The notes beneath the pieces are model-generated. The model saw only the letters and a program-made list of their open reading frames with translations, was not told the DNA's origin and ran no database searches. Below, one piece after another: positions 1 through 8,558 of a stretch of 64,000 nt of DNA. The position numbers were made by a program, and so were the translations under genes. This DNA is from Neorhizobium lilium (lineage in GTDB: Bacteria; Pseudomonadota; Alphaproteobacteria; Rhizobiales; Rhizobiaceae): assembly GCF_004053875.1 (NCBI RefSeq), contig NZ_SBIP01000006.1:1-64000 (forward strand). Direction: 5' to 3'. Each line of letters opens with the position of its first letter. The stretch's first letter is position 1.

Positions 1-31
1 TCATGGTCTCGACCAGGCTGAAGATCGTCAT
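1..31 (-). CDS. 5' end of an unidentified gene, cut by the window edge
   Basis: An ATG at 31 (minus strand) reads MTIFSLVETM and runs off the left edge. A purine-rich GGAGCAAGG lies just upstream, which is a good ribosome binding site. Ten residues are too few to name a product. Confidence 0.3.
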   Translation of the reverse strand, partial: MTIFSLVETM

Positions 32-701
32 CCTTGCTCCCAACGTTGGCTTTGACCAGTGCGTCGAGAGGCGAGGCTGTCGCATCTCTAACTGGCCCAA
101 CTGTCGCATTACTAAATAGCCGCTACATATGACGTATCGCATAATCCTTTTTATGGAACTCTGTCTGCATTGGAGCGTGGAAAAAATGACAACGTCGTCG
201 ACATCCCGCCGCCCGACGCTTCAGTGTTCGCCGGCGCTCCGCAAGTAGCTCAATCGGAAATACTATTTCCGTCTTATCCCGAGCAGCCAGTTTTATCTGA
301 TACGAACCATCGGGTTGGCCGATACGAGGGCGTGGCGCCACGGTGGACCGGGAGATACGTCCCCGATATAAACTGCACAATGAAGGGGCTTCTTCCTGCC
401 GCTAAAACGGACGCACTCCGCGGTTATGAAACCATGGGATGGCCACTGTAATATTTTGTGGGACACGGTTTCGCGGTCATAGCCGAAACCATGCCGTTCA
501 CACAGTCCCATGAGCCAAAAGCTATGCAAGGGGATCGGAGGGGTGTCGCCAGGGTTTACTGGTTTCAGAGCGTGCAATCGAGGCCGATTGAAGATTGAGA
601 AATTGGCAGCATGCGTGGTGTTAGCAAGTATTACTTCTTTACACATTCACCAAAAATCAAACTCGCCCGCAGGTATGTCCAAGCATGGCGCACCATGTGC
701 T
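32..701. other. Intergenic stretch without a supported gene
   Basis: No open frame here has convincing protein character; those present on either strand lack recognisable motifs and ribosome sites. The nonamer CTGTCGCAT occurs twice about 33 bp apart near 75-117, which could be part of an old mobile-element end, but nothing else supports that. Confidence 0.4.
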
Positions 702-1892
702 TTAACTGCTCCCTTCGATTGCTTCGAATGCAAGTGCCACCCCCTGGCCACCGCCGATACACAGCGTCACGACGCCACGCCGGGCGCCGTCACGCCTCAT
801 CGCGTGGAGAAGACGGGTGGTCAGGATTGCGCCGGTAGCTCCGATGGCATGTCCATGCGCGATTGCTCCGCCATCGACATTGACGATATCTTCAGGCAAT
901 CCGAGCTCTTTCATAACAGCCAAGGGAACAGCTGCGAAGGCTTCGTTGATTTCGAACCGATCGACATCCGAGAGCGTCCATCCAGCCCGGATCAATGCAA
1001 TTTGAATGGCAGGGACTGGTCCGAGGCCGAAGTAGCCTGGCTCGACAGCGGCCACGCCATAGCTCACCAAACGCGCCATCGGCTCAATTCCGCTATCCTC
1101 GGCGAATGCCCTGTCTGCAACCAACATGGCGGACGCAGCGCTGTTCAGCCCAGGCGAATTTCCTGCCGTGATCGAGCCATCTTTGCGAAAGGCGGGCCGC
1201 AGTTTGGAAAGCGTTGCCATAGACGTTTCCGGTCGTGGCGTTTCGTCCCGAGTGATCGTTTCATCGCCCTTGCGTCCCTTGATCGTGACAGCAACTATCT
1301 CACGGTCGAACAGGCCCGCCTCGCTTGCGGCAGCGAACCTTTTCTGCGATCGTTCTGCCCAGCGATCCTGGTCGTCGCGGCTGATTTGGCAACGTGTAAC
1401 GAGATCCTCTGTGTGCCAGCCTGAATGCTCTCCAGAAAAGGCGTCATTCAGCCCGTCACGAAGCATGCTGTCCAGCATGGTGGCATTTCCCATGCGATAA
1501 CCCCAGCGCCCGCCGTCCACCAGATAGGGGGCGCGGTCCATGTTCTCCATTCCACCGGCAATCGCCACGTGGTGAAGACCGAGTTGAACTTCCTGGGCCG
1601 CAGAGATGATTGCCTGCGCGCCAGAACCACAGACACGATTGACCGTCTGCGCCGGAACAGAAACAGGCAATCCACTGCCGATCGCCGCCTGTCGGGCAGG
1701 GTTCATCCCGTTTCCTGCCTGAATGACGTTACCCATCACGACGGAACCAATTGTGTTTGGGTCGATGGCTGATCGAAGAAGGCTATCTCTGATCGCCGCT
1801 GCGCCCAGATCCGTCGCGGGCGTCCCTTTAAAGACACCATTGTAGTTTCCAATTGCCGTGCGCACACAACCGGCCAAAATGATTTCACGCAT
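702..1892 (-). CDS. Acetyl-CoA C-acetyltransferase (thiolase)
   Basis: A 396-residue thiolase, the normal family length. The acyl-accepting cysteine is C88 in NRVCGSGAQA, the catalytic histidine is H348 in HGHAIGATGA, and the second cysteine is C378 in CIGGGQG, so the active site is complete. Such enzymes split acetoacetyl-CoA into two acetyl-CoA in the cytoplasm. It lies 64 bp downstream of the two CoA-transferase subunits on the same strand, so the trio should activate acetoacetate with succinyl-CoA and cleave it. In this window a likely source of acetoacetate is the BKACE encoded at 7610-8542. A 3-oxoadipyl-CoA thiolase (PcaF) role is the main alternative. Confidence 0.93.
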   Translation of the reverse strand: MREIILAGCVRTAIGNYNGVFKGTPATDLGAAAIRDSLLRSAIDPNTIGSVVMGNVIQAGNGMNPARQAAIGSGLPVSVPAQTVNRVCGSGAQAIISAAQEVQLGLHHVAIAGGMENMDRAPYLVDGGRWGYRMGNATMLDSMLRDGLNDAFSGEHSGWHTEDLVTRCQISRDDQDRWAERSQKRFAAASEAGLFDREIVAVTIKGRKGDETITRDETPRPETSMATLSKLRPAFRKDGSITAGNSPGLNSAASAMLVADRAFAEDSGIEPMARLVSYGVAAVEPGYFGLGPVPAIQIALIRAGWTLSDVDRFEINEAFAAVPLAVMKELGLPEDIVNVDGGAIAHGHAIGATGAILTTRLLHAMRRDGARRGVVTLCIGGGQGVALAFEAIEGSS

Positions 1893-1956
1893 GATAATAA
1901 CTTCTTTCTACGCTACCGACGGCGTCTCGTGCTGTTGGCCTTTGGGGCCGCTGAAC

Positions 1957-2619
1957 TCAGGCGACGGCCGCTTGCCGTTCCAGATCGATGTCGAAGTTCG
2001 TGCCGGTCTTGGCTTTGATCTCATCGACCGTGACACCGGTAGCAAGACCGGTCAGAGTCATGCGCACCGGGCCGCGTTTCTGGATTTCGAACACGCCAAG
2101 ATCAGTGATGACCAGATCCGCCACGCGCTGCCCTGTCAGCGGCAATGTACACTCGGAAAGCAGCTTCGGCTGCCCCTTGGCTTGGTGTTCCATCACGACC
2201 ACAACCCTCTTGACACCGGCGACCAGGTCCATAGCGCCGCCCATGCCTTTAACCATATGTCCAGGGATCATCCAGTTCGCGAGGTCACCATTTGAGGCAA
2301 TTTGCATGGCGCCGAGGATTGACAGGTCGATATGACCACCGCGGATCATGGCGAAGCTGTCGGCGCTCGAGAAGTAGCTCGTCGTCGGCAGTTCGGTGAT
2401 GGTTTGCTTGCCGGCATTGATCAGGTCGGCATCCTCCTCGCCCTCATAGGGAAAAGGGCCCATTCCGAGCATGCCGTTCTCGCTCTGCAGGCGAACGTCG
2501 ATCCCCTTGGGAATGAAGTTTGCGACGAGCGTCGGGATCCCTATGCCGAGATTGACGTAGAAGCCGTCCTTGAGTTCCATTGCGGCGCGCGCCGCCATCT
2601 GCTCGCGTGTCCAGGCCAT
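1957..2619 (-). CDS. scoB: 3-oxoacid CoA-transferase subunit B
   Basis: A 220-residue beta subunit of a family I CoA-transferase. The SENG motif at 46-49 carries the catalytic glutamate E47, which forms the glutamyl-CoA thioester. The N-terminal LGIGIPTLVANFIP stretch is typical of succinyl-CoA:acetoacetate transferase B subunits. Its start overlaps the stop of subunit A as TGATG, implying translational coupling and a fixed subunit ratio. Together with the thiolase it converts acetoacetate and succinyl-CoA into acetyl-CoA and succinate. A beta-ketoadipate transferase (PcaJ) is a less likely reading because no other pca gene is nearby. Confidence 0.92.
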   Translation of the reverse strand: MAWTREQMAARAAMELKDGFYVNLGIGIPTLVANFIPKGIDVRLQSENGMLGMGPFPYEGEEDADLINAGKQTITELPTTSYFSSADSFAMIRGGHIDLSILGAMQIASNGDLANWMIPGHMVKGMGGAMDLVAGVKRVVVVMEHQAKGQPKLLSECTLPLTGQRVADLVITDLGVFEIQKRGPVRMTLTGLATGVTVDEIKAKTGTNFDIDLERQAAVA

Positions 2620-3341
2620 CAGATTGCTCCTTCCAGCGCGACATCCCGCTTGCGCGTCGTTCGTTGCTCGATATGCTTGACGGGTACTGGAGCGTGAACG
2701 ATCCCGGAGACGAAGATGCCTGACGTATGGATACGGTCGGGTTCGATCTCGCCGGCGGTCACGAGGTGCTCGACCTCGGCAACGGTCACCTTTGCAGCCG
2801 TCGCCATCACCGGATTGAAATTGCGGGCGGTCTTGCGATAGACGAGGTTGCCTTCATCGTCGCCCATATAGGCGTGGACCAGCGCGATATCGGCGACAAG
2901 TCCGCGCTCCATAATGTAATGCTCGCCGTCGAATTCCTGCACGGGCTTGCCTTCGGCAATCAAGGTTCCATAACCGGTCTTCGTGAAGAAGGCCGGGATG
3001 CCGGCGCCACCGGCGCGGATACGCTCAGCCAGTGTGCCCTGCGGGTTGAATTCGAGCTCGAGTTCGCCGGACAAGAACTGCTGCGCGAACAGCTTGTTCT
3101 CACCGACATAGGACGAGATCATCTTGCGGATCTGGCGGGTTTCGAGCAACGTGCCGAGGCCTATGCCATCGACGCCCGCATTGTTGGAAATAACCGTCAG
3201 GTTGCGCACACCGGACAAACGAACGGCCTCGATCAGGGCCTCCGGAATACCGCAGAGGCCGAAGCCACCCGCCATAATCGTCATGTCGTCGTGAAGCAAA
3301 CCTGCCAGCGCCTCAATGGTGCTCGCGCGAACTTTATCCAT
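2619..3341 (-). CDS. scoA: 3-oxoacid CoA-transferase subunit A
   Basis: A 240-residue alpha subunit with the glycine-rich CoA-binding segment GGFGLCGIP at 25-33 and the usual SNNAGVDGIG region. It is the first gene of the leftward trio scoA-scoB-thiolase and faces the LuxR-type regulator across a 124-bp divergent gap, which is the natural control point. The partner subunit follows with a one-base overlap. The substrate is inferred as acetoacetate from sequence style and from the neighbouring thiolase. Confidence 0.92.
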   Translation of the reverse strand: MDKVRASTIEALAGLLHDDMTIMAGGFGLCGIPEALIEAVRLSGVRNLTVISNNAGVDGIGLGTLLETRQIRKMISSYVGENKLFAQQFLSGELELEFNPQGTLAERIRAGGAGIPAFFTKTGYGTLIAEGKPVQEFDGEHYIMERGLVADIALVHAYMGDDEGNLVYRKTARNFNPVMATAAKVTVAEVEHLVTAGEIEPDRIHTSGIFVSGIVHAPVPVKHIEQRTTRKRDVALEGAI

Positions 3342-3465
3342 CCCATCCTCCCGAAAGGCGGGCGCAGTCTCACGCCCTGTGTCGCAACATTAGAGGGTGG
3401 TCGACAAAACGTGGGAGTGGTATAAATACTGCACTTGATCAAGAGAATGTTCCGGGGAGGTTTGA

Positions 3466-4083
3466 TTGGAGACTGGATCCCTTCGCTTCACGATTTCGGA
3501 CATGCCAGTGCCGATGGCCTACGCGACCCATCGCATCATCCGAGACTGCAATGTTGCGTTTGCCGATCTGTTTGAACGCCAACGCGATGAGATCATCGAT
3601 CGAAGCTTTGCGCGCCTTTACCCCCGCGTTTCGGATTTCGTTCGCATTGGCGAGATGTGGGTCGTGCATCTGTCAGGATGCCGGAGATATTACGACGAGC
3701 GGATCATGAAAACCGCCGGTGGGCGTCGTTTCTGGTGTGCCGTGAACGGCCGGAGCCGTACGCCAGATAATCCATTTGCTGAAGCAGTCTATTGTTTTCA
3801 ACCTATGGTCCGGCCAGTCGATGACAACCAATCCATTCTGAGTGATCGGCGGCGGCAAATCCTCACCATGGTGTCTCAAGGAAAAACCAATAGCGATATC
3901 GCCTTGGAACTGGCGCTTTCCAAGCGGACCATCGAGGCGCATCGCGCGCGAATTATGCAGAAGATCGGAGTACGGAACACCGCGGAACTCATCGCCTGGT
4001 TCTTGAGGCAGCCCCAGCATTCTTACGCGGCAAATCTTGAGAGCGGCTCAGCGTCTCCGGGACGAGTGCCGTTCCTCATTTGA
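3466..4083 (+). CDS. PAS-like/LuxR-type HTH transcriptional regulator
   Basis: About 205 residues. The C-terminal half (about 130-185) is a LuxR/FixJ HTH: an LSDRRRQIL-type start, GKTNSDIALELALSKRTIEAH and a KIGVRNTAELIAW end. The N-terminal half looks like a PAS sensor fold with no phospho-acceptor pattern I can point to. The start chosen is TTG at 3466 because GGGGAGG lies 5-7 bases upstream and no in-frame ATG has a better site. It is divergent from the CoA-transferase/thiolase genes and converges on the hydrolase operon, so it probably controls acetoacetate use. Confidence 0.85.
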   Translation: METGSLRFTISDMPVPMAYATHRIIRDCNVAFADLFERQRDEIIDRSFARLYPRVSDFVRIGEMWVVHLSGCRRYYDERIMKTAGGRRFWCAVNGRSRTPDNPFAEAVYCFQPMVRPVDDNQSILSDRRRQILTMVSQGKTNSDIALELALSKRTIEAHRARIMQKIGVRNTAELIAWFLRQPQHSYAANLESGSASPGRVPFLI

Positions 4084-4117
4084 TAGCCAACGCCGGCTGG
4101 ACACAGTCGAGGAGGAT

Positions 4118-5179
4118 TTAAAAGAGCAGTTCAACTTCGGCTTGGCGAAAGAATGGTGCAATCAATTCATCAGTGACCTCTTCGATGAGGTCGGGCGACC
4201 ACCGAGGATTTCGATCTTTGTCGATGACGGCCGCTCGAACTCCCTCGTAAAAATCCGGCTCCTTGATCACCTGCCGGCAGGCATTCAATTCCCGGCCAAG
4301 GCATTCGGCAAGGCTTTGGCTCCTGGCCCCTTCCCGAAGCAGCTTGAGTGTAACCTTCAGGCTTTTTGGCGACCGCGAGGACAAAGCGCGAACCGTATCA
4401 TCCGCGAAGCTACTGTCTTCTTTTGCAAGTGCCCCCAAAATTTCTTCCACTTTGTCGAAGGAGAATGTGCGATCAATCAAAGCGTGGTTTTCTCGAACGG
4501 GGCCTAGCAATGGCTCAACGGCATACTCTCTCAACAATACGTCGCACGATCCAGACCCGCTACTGAGTGGAAGTTCTGCCAACCTAGCAAGGATCTCCGG
4601 TAGCCGGACAGACTCGACCTTAATATCGGCAAAGCCCGTGTAAAGCGCGTCGTCCGCGTTGATCTCGAGACCGGTCAAGCCAATCCAAGAGCCCGTCTCC
4701 CCGGGCATGCACGGTAGGAACCAGCTCGCGCCCACATCGGGAAAATAGCCGATCGCCGTCTCAGGCATAGCAAGGCGTGTCCGCTCCGTTACCAACCTGT
4801 GCCGCCCGTGCGCGGAAATTCCGACGCCGCCGCCCATGGTTATACCATCCATGAAGGCGATGTAGGGTTTGGGGTAACGCCCTATCCGGTAGGTCAGCGC
4901 GAATTCCTCGCGCCAGAATATTTCCGCGTCTGGTGTTCCCGCCCGTCCGCTCTCATAGAGAGCCCGTATATCGCCGCCCGCGCAAAAACCACGCTCGCCC
5001 TCCCCGAGAATAACGACCGTCGCGATTTCCATATCATGTTCGAACGCATCGAGTGCCGAACTGATCGCTCTTACCATCCCTATGGTTAGGCTATTGAGGG
5101 CGCGAGGGCGATTGAGCCGGATGATGCCGGCGGAACCGCGTCGTTCGATGTCGATATGGTCGTCGGGAGTGATCAGCAT
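4118..5179 (-). CDS. 3-hydroxyisobutyryl-CoA hydrolase-like enzyme (crotonase fold)
   Basis: 353 residues, the length of the HIBYL-CoA hydrolase branch of the enoyl-CoA hydratase family rather than the shorter hydratases. FCAGGD at 65-70 and MGGGVG at 115-120 form the oxyanion hole; PETAIGYFPDVG at 139-150 supplies the acidic residues E140 and D148 used by this hydrolase branch. The family removes CoA from short hydroxyacyl-CoA. As the last gene of the leftward operon that also encodes BKACE and glycerate kinase, it is the best candidate for hydrolysing glyceryl-CoA to glycerate; that substrate is inference, while valine catabolism is the textbook role. RBS GGAGAGG precedes the ATG. Confidence 0.88.
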   Translation of the reverse strand: MLITPDDHIDIERRGSAGIIRLNRPRALNSLTIGMVRAISSALDAFEHDMEIATVVILGEGERGFCAGGDIRALYESGRAGTPDAEIFWREEFALTYRIGRYPKPYIAFMDGITMGGGVGISAHGRHRLVTERTRLAMPETAIGYFPDVGASWFLPCMPGETGSWIGLTGLEINADDALYTGFADIKVESVRLPEILARLAELPLSSGSGSCDVLLREYAVEPLLGPVRENHALIDRTFSFDKVEEILGALAKEDSSFADDTVRALSSRSPKSLKVTLKLLREGARSQSLAECLGRELNACRQVIKEPDFYEGVRAAVIDKDRNPRWSPDLIEEVTDELIAPFFRQAEVELLF

Positions 5180-5223
5180 TTCCGCCTCTCCGTGGGTATT
5201 GTCTGGTAACGCGACGGAAGGAG

Positions 5224-6486
5224 CTAGCGCACCAGGATCGCTCTGAAGTCGTTTACATTTGTGCCAGTCGGGCCAGTCTCGAAGAGATCTCCGATCGCCG
5301 CAAATCCTAAGTAGCTGTCGTTGCCGTCAAGAAGACGGCGTGGATCCAGTCCCATAGCTCTGATCCGCTTCACTGTCCCACCATCTGCGAAAGCCCCTGC
5401 ATTGTTTTCCGATCCATCGATGCCGTCCGTATCCGCCGCGAGAACATCGATCTCGTAGCCGTCGATTGCCATCGCCATGGCGAGTGCAAACTCACCGTTT
5501 CTGCCGCCCTTGCCGCCCTTGTTTCTGAGGGTGACAGTTGTTTCACCTCCCGAGAGAAGGACGACAGGTTTGCTGAAAGGGCGGTTGCGCGCCTCGATCT
5601 CCCGGGCGATGGCCGCAAGCACAAGAGCCACGTCGCGCGCTTCGCCTTCGATGGAATCCGATAAGATGACGGCTTCGACGCCCTGTCGCCGTGCCATTCT
5701 GGCTGCCGCCTCAAGGGATACGCCAGCAGACGCCACAATGTGATGGCGATTGTTCACGAACACCGGATCATCCACAAGGGGAGCGTCCGCTGCTTCGGAA
5801 TGCAGGTGCTCAATGGCCGCCCGCGGCAGTTTCAATGCATATTGTGCGGCGATTTTAATGGCATCATGGCGCGTTGAACGGTCCGGTATCGTTGGGCCGG
5901 ATGCCACATGAGCGGGGTTATCTCCAGGAATATCCGACACGATCAGGCTTAAGACGCGCGCTTGCGTGGACGCAGCGAGACGTCCTCCCTTAATTGTGGA
6001 GAGATGTTTGCGGACGACGTTCATTGCAGATATAGGGGCACCCGAGGCAAGCAAAGCCTCATTGACGGCAATCTCGTGGTCAAGGGTCATACCCGCCGGC
6101 GGCGCAGGAAGAAGCGCCGATCCTCCACCGCAGATCAGAGCTATCACGAGATCGTCCTTCGACAAATCACGAACCGTATCCAGAAGGCGACGGGACGCGA
6201 CGAAGCCCGCGGCGTCGGGGACCGGATGCGACGCCTCGATGATATCGATGTTCCTCGTCTCGCACCCATAGCCGTAGCGCGTGACGACCACGCCTTCCAG
6301 CTTGCCATCCCAGACAGTCTCCAAAGCTTTGGCCATCTGGGCTGCGCCCTTTCCGGCGCCAATGACAATCGTCCGACCTTTCGGCTTTTCGGGGAGATTC
6401 GATCTGATGCCTGTTACCGGATCGGCCGCGCGCACCGCCTCGTCAAACAGAGAGGCAAGGAAGTCACGGGAGGTGGATATCGTCAT
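5224..6486 (-). CDS. Glycerate 2-kinase (MOFRL family), copy 1
   Basis: 420 residues, family-typical length. Visible landmarks are GAGKGAAQ at 43-50, the nucleotide-binding CGGGSALLPAP at 119-129, and the C-terminal MOFRL region with LLSGGETTVT and the GPTGTNVNDFRA ending. The family phosphorylates D-glycerate to 2-phosphoglycerate (older names: TtuD, hydroxypyruvate reductase). It lies 44 bp upstream of the HIBYL-CoA-hydrolase-like gene. A 162-bp gap separates it from the lactonase, so an internal promoter is possible. A second intact copy is at 62151-63413 and a decayed one at about 23665-24190. Confidence 0.92.
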   Translation of the reverse strand: MTISTSRDFLASLFDEAVRAADPVTGIRSNLPEKPKGRTIVIGAGKGAAQMAKALETVWDGKLEGVVVTRYGYGCETRNIDIIEASHPVPDAAGFVASRRLLDTVRDLSKDDLVIALICGGGSALLPAPPAGMTLDHEIAVNEALLASGAPISAMNVVRKHLSTIKGGRLAASTQARVLSLIVSDIPGDNPAHVASGPTIPDRSTRHDAIKIAAQYALKLPRAAIEHLHSEAADAPLVDDPVFVNNRHHIVASAGVSLEAAARMARRQGVEAVILSDSIEGEARDVALVLAAIAREIEARNRPFSKPVVLLSGGETTVTLRNKGGKGGRNGEFALAMAMAIDGYEIDVLAADTDGIDGSENNAGAFADGGTVKRIRAMGLDPRRLLDGNDSYLGFAAIGDLFETGPTGTNVNDFRAILVR

Positions 6487-6648
6487 GGACTACTCTTGTT
6501 TTTATAAGCAACCGTCAGATCGGTCTATATTCAGTCATGGTGTTCGCTGCGTCGGTATACCCGTCGCAGCGCAAACGCTTCGGCTTCCTCGCCGTCCGGA
6601 ATTTTCCCTCGTGCCGACATTCGCACCGAAAGTGCCAGAATTTTCCAT

Positions 6649-7527
6649 TCAGCTTCCGAACCTGGGCTCCTCGACGCCTCTCACGCCCAGTCCGTGGATT
6701 GCAAAGAGGCTGCCGCGAAGTTGGCCATCGTCCGGGAAGCGCGGAAGTGGTGGTTTTGACATCGATGTCACATAGAGAATATCGAGTTCAGGGCCGCCAA
6801 ACATGACGCTCGTAACCTTCTTCACCGGCATATCGACGATGCGATCGACAGAGCCGTCCGGCGCGTATCGGACAAGTCGGCCGTCATAAACCAGCGCATT
6901 CCAGAGGAACCCTTCCGCATCGACAGTCGAGCCGTCGGCCGCCCCGCCCCTACTCGTATCGACCTTGGCGAACGTTCGTCTGTTGGCGATCGATCCCGTC
7001 TCGATATCGTAATCATAGGCCCAGATTTGACCCGACCATGTGTCGTTGAAGTAAAGCGTCAGATCGTCAGGGCTGAAACAGGGGCCGTTCGAGCAGATGA
7101 TGCCGCTGTCGATCTTTGTGACGCTGAAATCCGGATCAAGACGATAGAGCCCGCCATTCGGACCCTCTTCCTTCGTATCCATCGAGCCCGCTATAAAACG
7201 GCCACGACGATCCACTTTTCCATCGTTCAGGCGGTTGGCCGGTGCATCCGGCTCAGGGTCATGGATCAGTTCGACGTCGCCGGTCTTGAAATCGAGCGTG
7301 TGAAAGCCGCGCTGCAGCGATACTATGGCCCCCTCGCCGTCCTTGCGGATCGCCATCGAACCGATCTTCTGTGTGACGTCCCACGCCCGTAACTCGCGAC
7401 CGTCCATCGTCGAGCGGAACACCCGTCCGTCAAAGCTGTCGATCCAATAAAGACGTTCCTGGGTTACGTCCCAAAGCGGCCCCTCGCCCAGCGTCGTCTT
7501 AACATCGAGCACGACTTCGATTCTCAT
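6649..7527 (-). CDS. SMP-30/gluconolactonase/LRE family sugar lactonase
   Basis: 292 residues. The six-bladed propeller metal ligands of this family can be placed at E15 (LGEGPLWD), N147 (SNGPCFSPD) and D198 (AADGSTVD), with the NRLNDGK loop around 99-103. These enzymes hydrolyse aldonolactones in the cytoplasm with a divalent cation. The start is ATG 7527 with GGGAGG seven bases upstream; the longer frame from a TTG reads through that site and is rejected. Within the operon it would open a lactone, here proposed to be 2-deoxyribonolactone, made by sugar oxidation. Confidence 0.88.
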   Translation of the reverse strand: MRIEVVLDVKTTLGEGPLWDVTQERLYWIDSFDGRVFRSTMDGRELRAWDVTQKIGSMAIRKDGEGAIVSLQRGFHTLDFKTGDVELIHDPEPDAPANRLNDGKVDRRGRFIAGSMDTKEEGPNGGLYRLDPDFSVTKIDSGIICSNGPCFSPDDLTLYFNDTWSGQIWAYDYDIETGSIANRRTFAKVDTSRGGAADGSTVDAEGFLWNALVYDGRLVRYAPDGSVDRIVDMPVKKVTSVMFGGPELDILYVTSMSKPPLPRFPDDGQLRGSLFAIHGLGVRGVEEPRFGS

Positions 7528-7609
7528 GTCTTTTCCTCCCAAAGTGTAATTTCAGTCGAAAGGGCGGCGAACCTCCGCGCTGCCCTTCGAGATAAACAGG
7601 CCGTAGCGA

Positions 7610-8542
7610 TCAGAAATTGACCTCTGATCCGCCCTTCAAGGACAGGATTTCCCGCGCCTCGTCGGGGGTCGCGACGGACAGTCCCATGCCTTCAATGATT
7701 TTGCGAACCAAGGTGACCTGTTCGGCATTCGTTTCCGCAAGCTTGCCCTTGCCGGCCCAGATGCTGTCTTCGATGCCGACGCGAACATTCCCGCCGAGTG
7801 CGGCGGCTTGAGCCGCGATGCGGAGCTGACTGGAGCCGGCTCCCAGCACGGACCAACGATAATCGGATCCAAACAGCCTGTCGGCGGTCCGCTTCATGTG
7901 CTGGACGTCTTCGGGATGTGTTCCGGTTCCACCGAGCAGCCCGAAAACGGATTGCACGAAGAACGGCGCCTTCACCAATCCGCGATCGGCGAAGTGTGCG
8001 AGATTGTACAGGTGGGATGTGTCGTAGCACTCGAATTCGAAACGGGTACCGTTATCGTAGCAGGTCTCGAGGACATACTCGATATCTTTGAACGAATTGC
8101 GGAATACCAGATCTCTTGAAGCCTCGAGCTGCGGCTTTTCCCAATCAAACTTGAAGGTTTTGTATTTGTCGGCGAGGTGGAAAAGACCGAAATTCATCGA
8201 GCCCATGTTCAGCGAAGCGACCTCCGGCTTGAACTGCGCGGCCGGAAGGACGCGCTCCTCCACCTTCATGAACGGGCTGCCGCCGGTGGTAATGTTGAGT
8301 ACCGCGTTGGTGTTTTGCTTGATGCGGGACAGGAATTTGGCGAAACCTTCGGGCGACTGATCCGGTTTTCCATTTTCAGGATTGCGGGCATGAAGGTGCA
8401 GGATAGATGCGCCGGCCTCAGCTGCGCCGAGCGCCGCCGCCGTGATCTCGTCGGGTGTGATCGGCAGATAGGGCGTCATGGTTGGCGTATGGATAGCGCC
8501 GGTGACAGCACAAGTGATGATGACTTTTCCGTTTGTTGCCAT
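7610..8542 (-). CDS. Beta-keto acid cleavage enzyme (BKACE, DUF849 family)
   Basis: 310 residues, a TIM-barrel of the 3-keto-5-aminohexanoate cleavage (Kce)-like family. The zinc site is visible as HLHAR (H49, H51) and the catalytic glutamate as E258 in GIEDSIW. The family reaction is beta-keto acid plus acetyl-CoA giving acetoacetate plus a new acyl-CoA. This explains why CoA-transferase and thiolase genes lie nearby. With lactonase, beta-hydroxyacid dehydrogenase and glycerate kinase as neighbours, the predicted substrate is 2-deoxy-3-keto-ribonate, giving glyceryl-CoA. Carnitine-type (dehydrocarnitine) cleavage is the alternative, but no betaine genes are present. Confidence 0.9.
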   Translation of the reverse strand: MATNGKVIITCAVTGAIHTPTMTPYLPITPDEITAAALGAAEAGASILHLHARNPENGKPDQSPEGFAKFLSRIKQNTNAVLNITTGGSPFMKVEERVLPAAQFKPEVASLNMGSMNFGLFHLADKYKTFKFDWEKPQLEASRDLVFRNSFKDIEYVLETCYDNGTRFEFECYDTSHLYNLAHFADRGLVKAPFFVQSVFGLLGGTGTHPEDVQHMKRTADRLFGSDYRWSVLGAGSSQLRIAAQAAALGGNVRVGIEDSIWAGKGKLAETNAEQVTLVRKIIEGMGLSVATPDEAREILSLKGGSEVNF

Positions 8543-8558
8543 AGCAGGGCTTTTCCTT

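Noticed and set aside
510..1424. Long plus-strand frame of 304 codons
   Set aside because: It is the antisense shadow of the thiolase gene, with arginine- and cysteine-rich composition and no motif.
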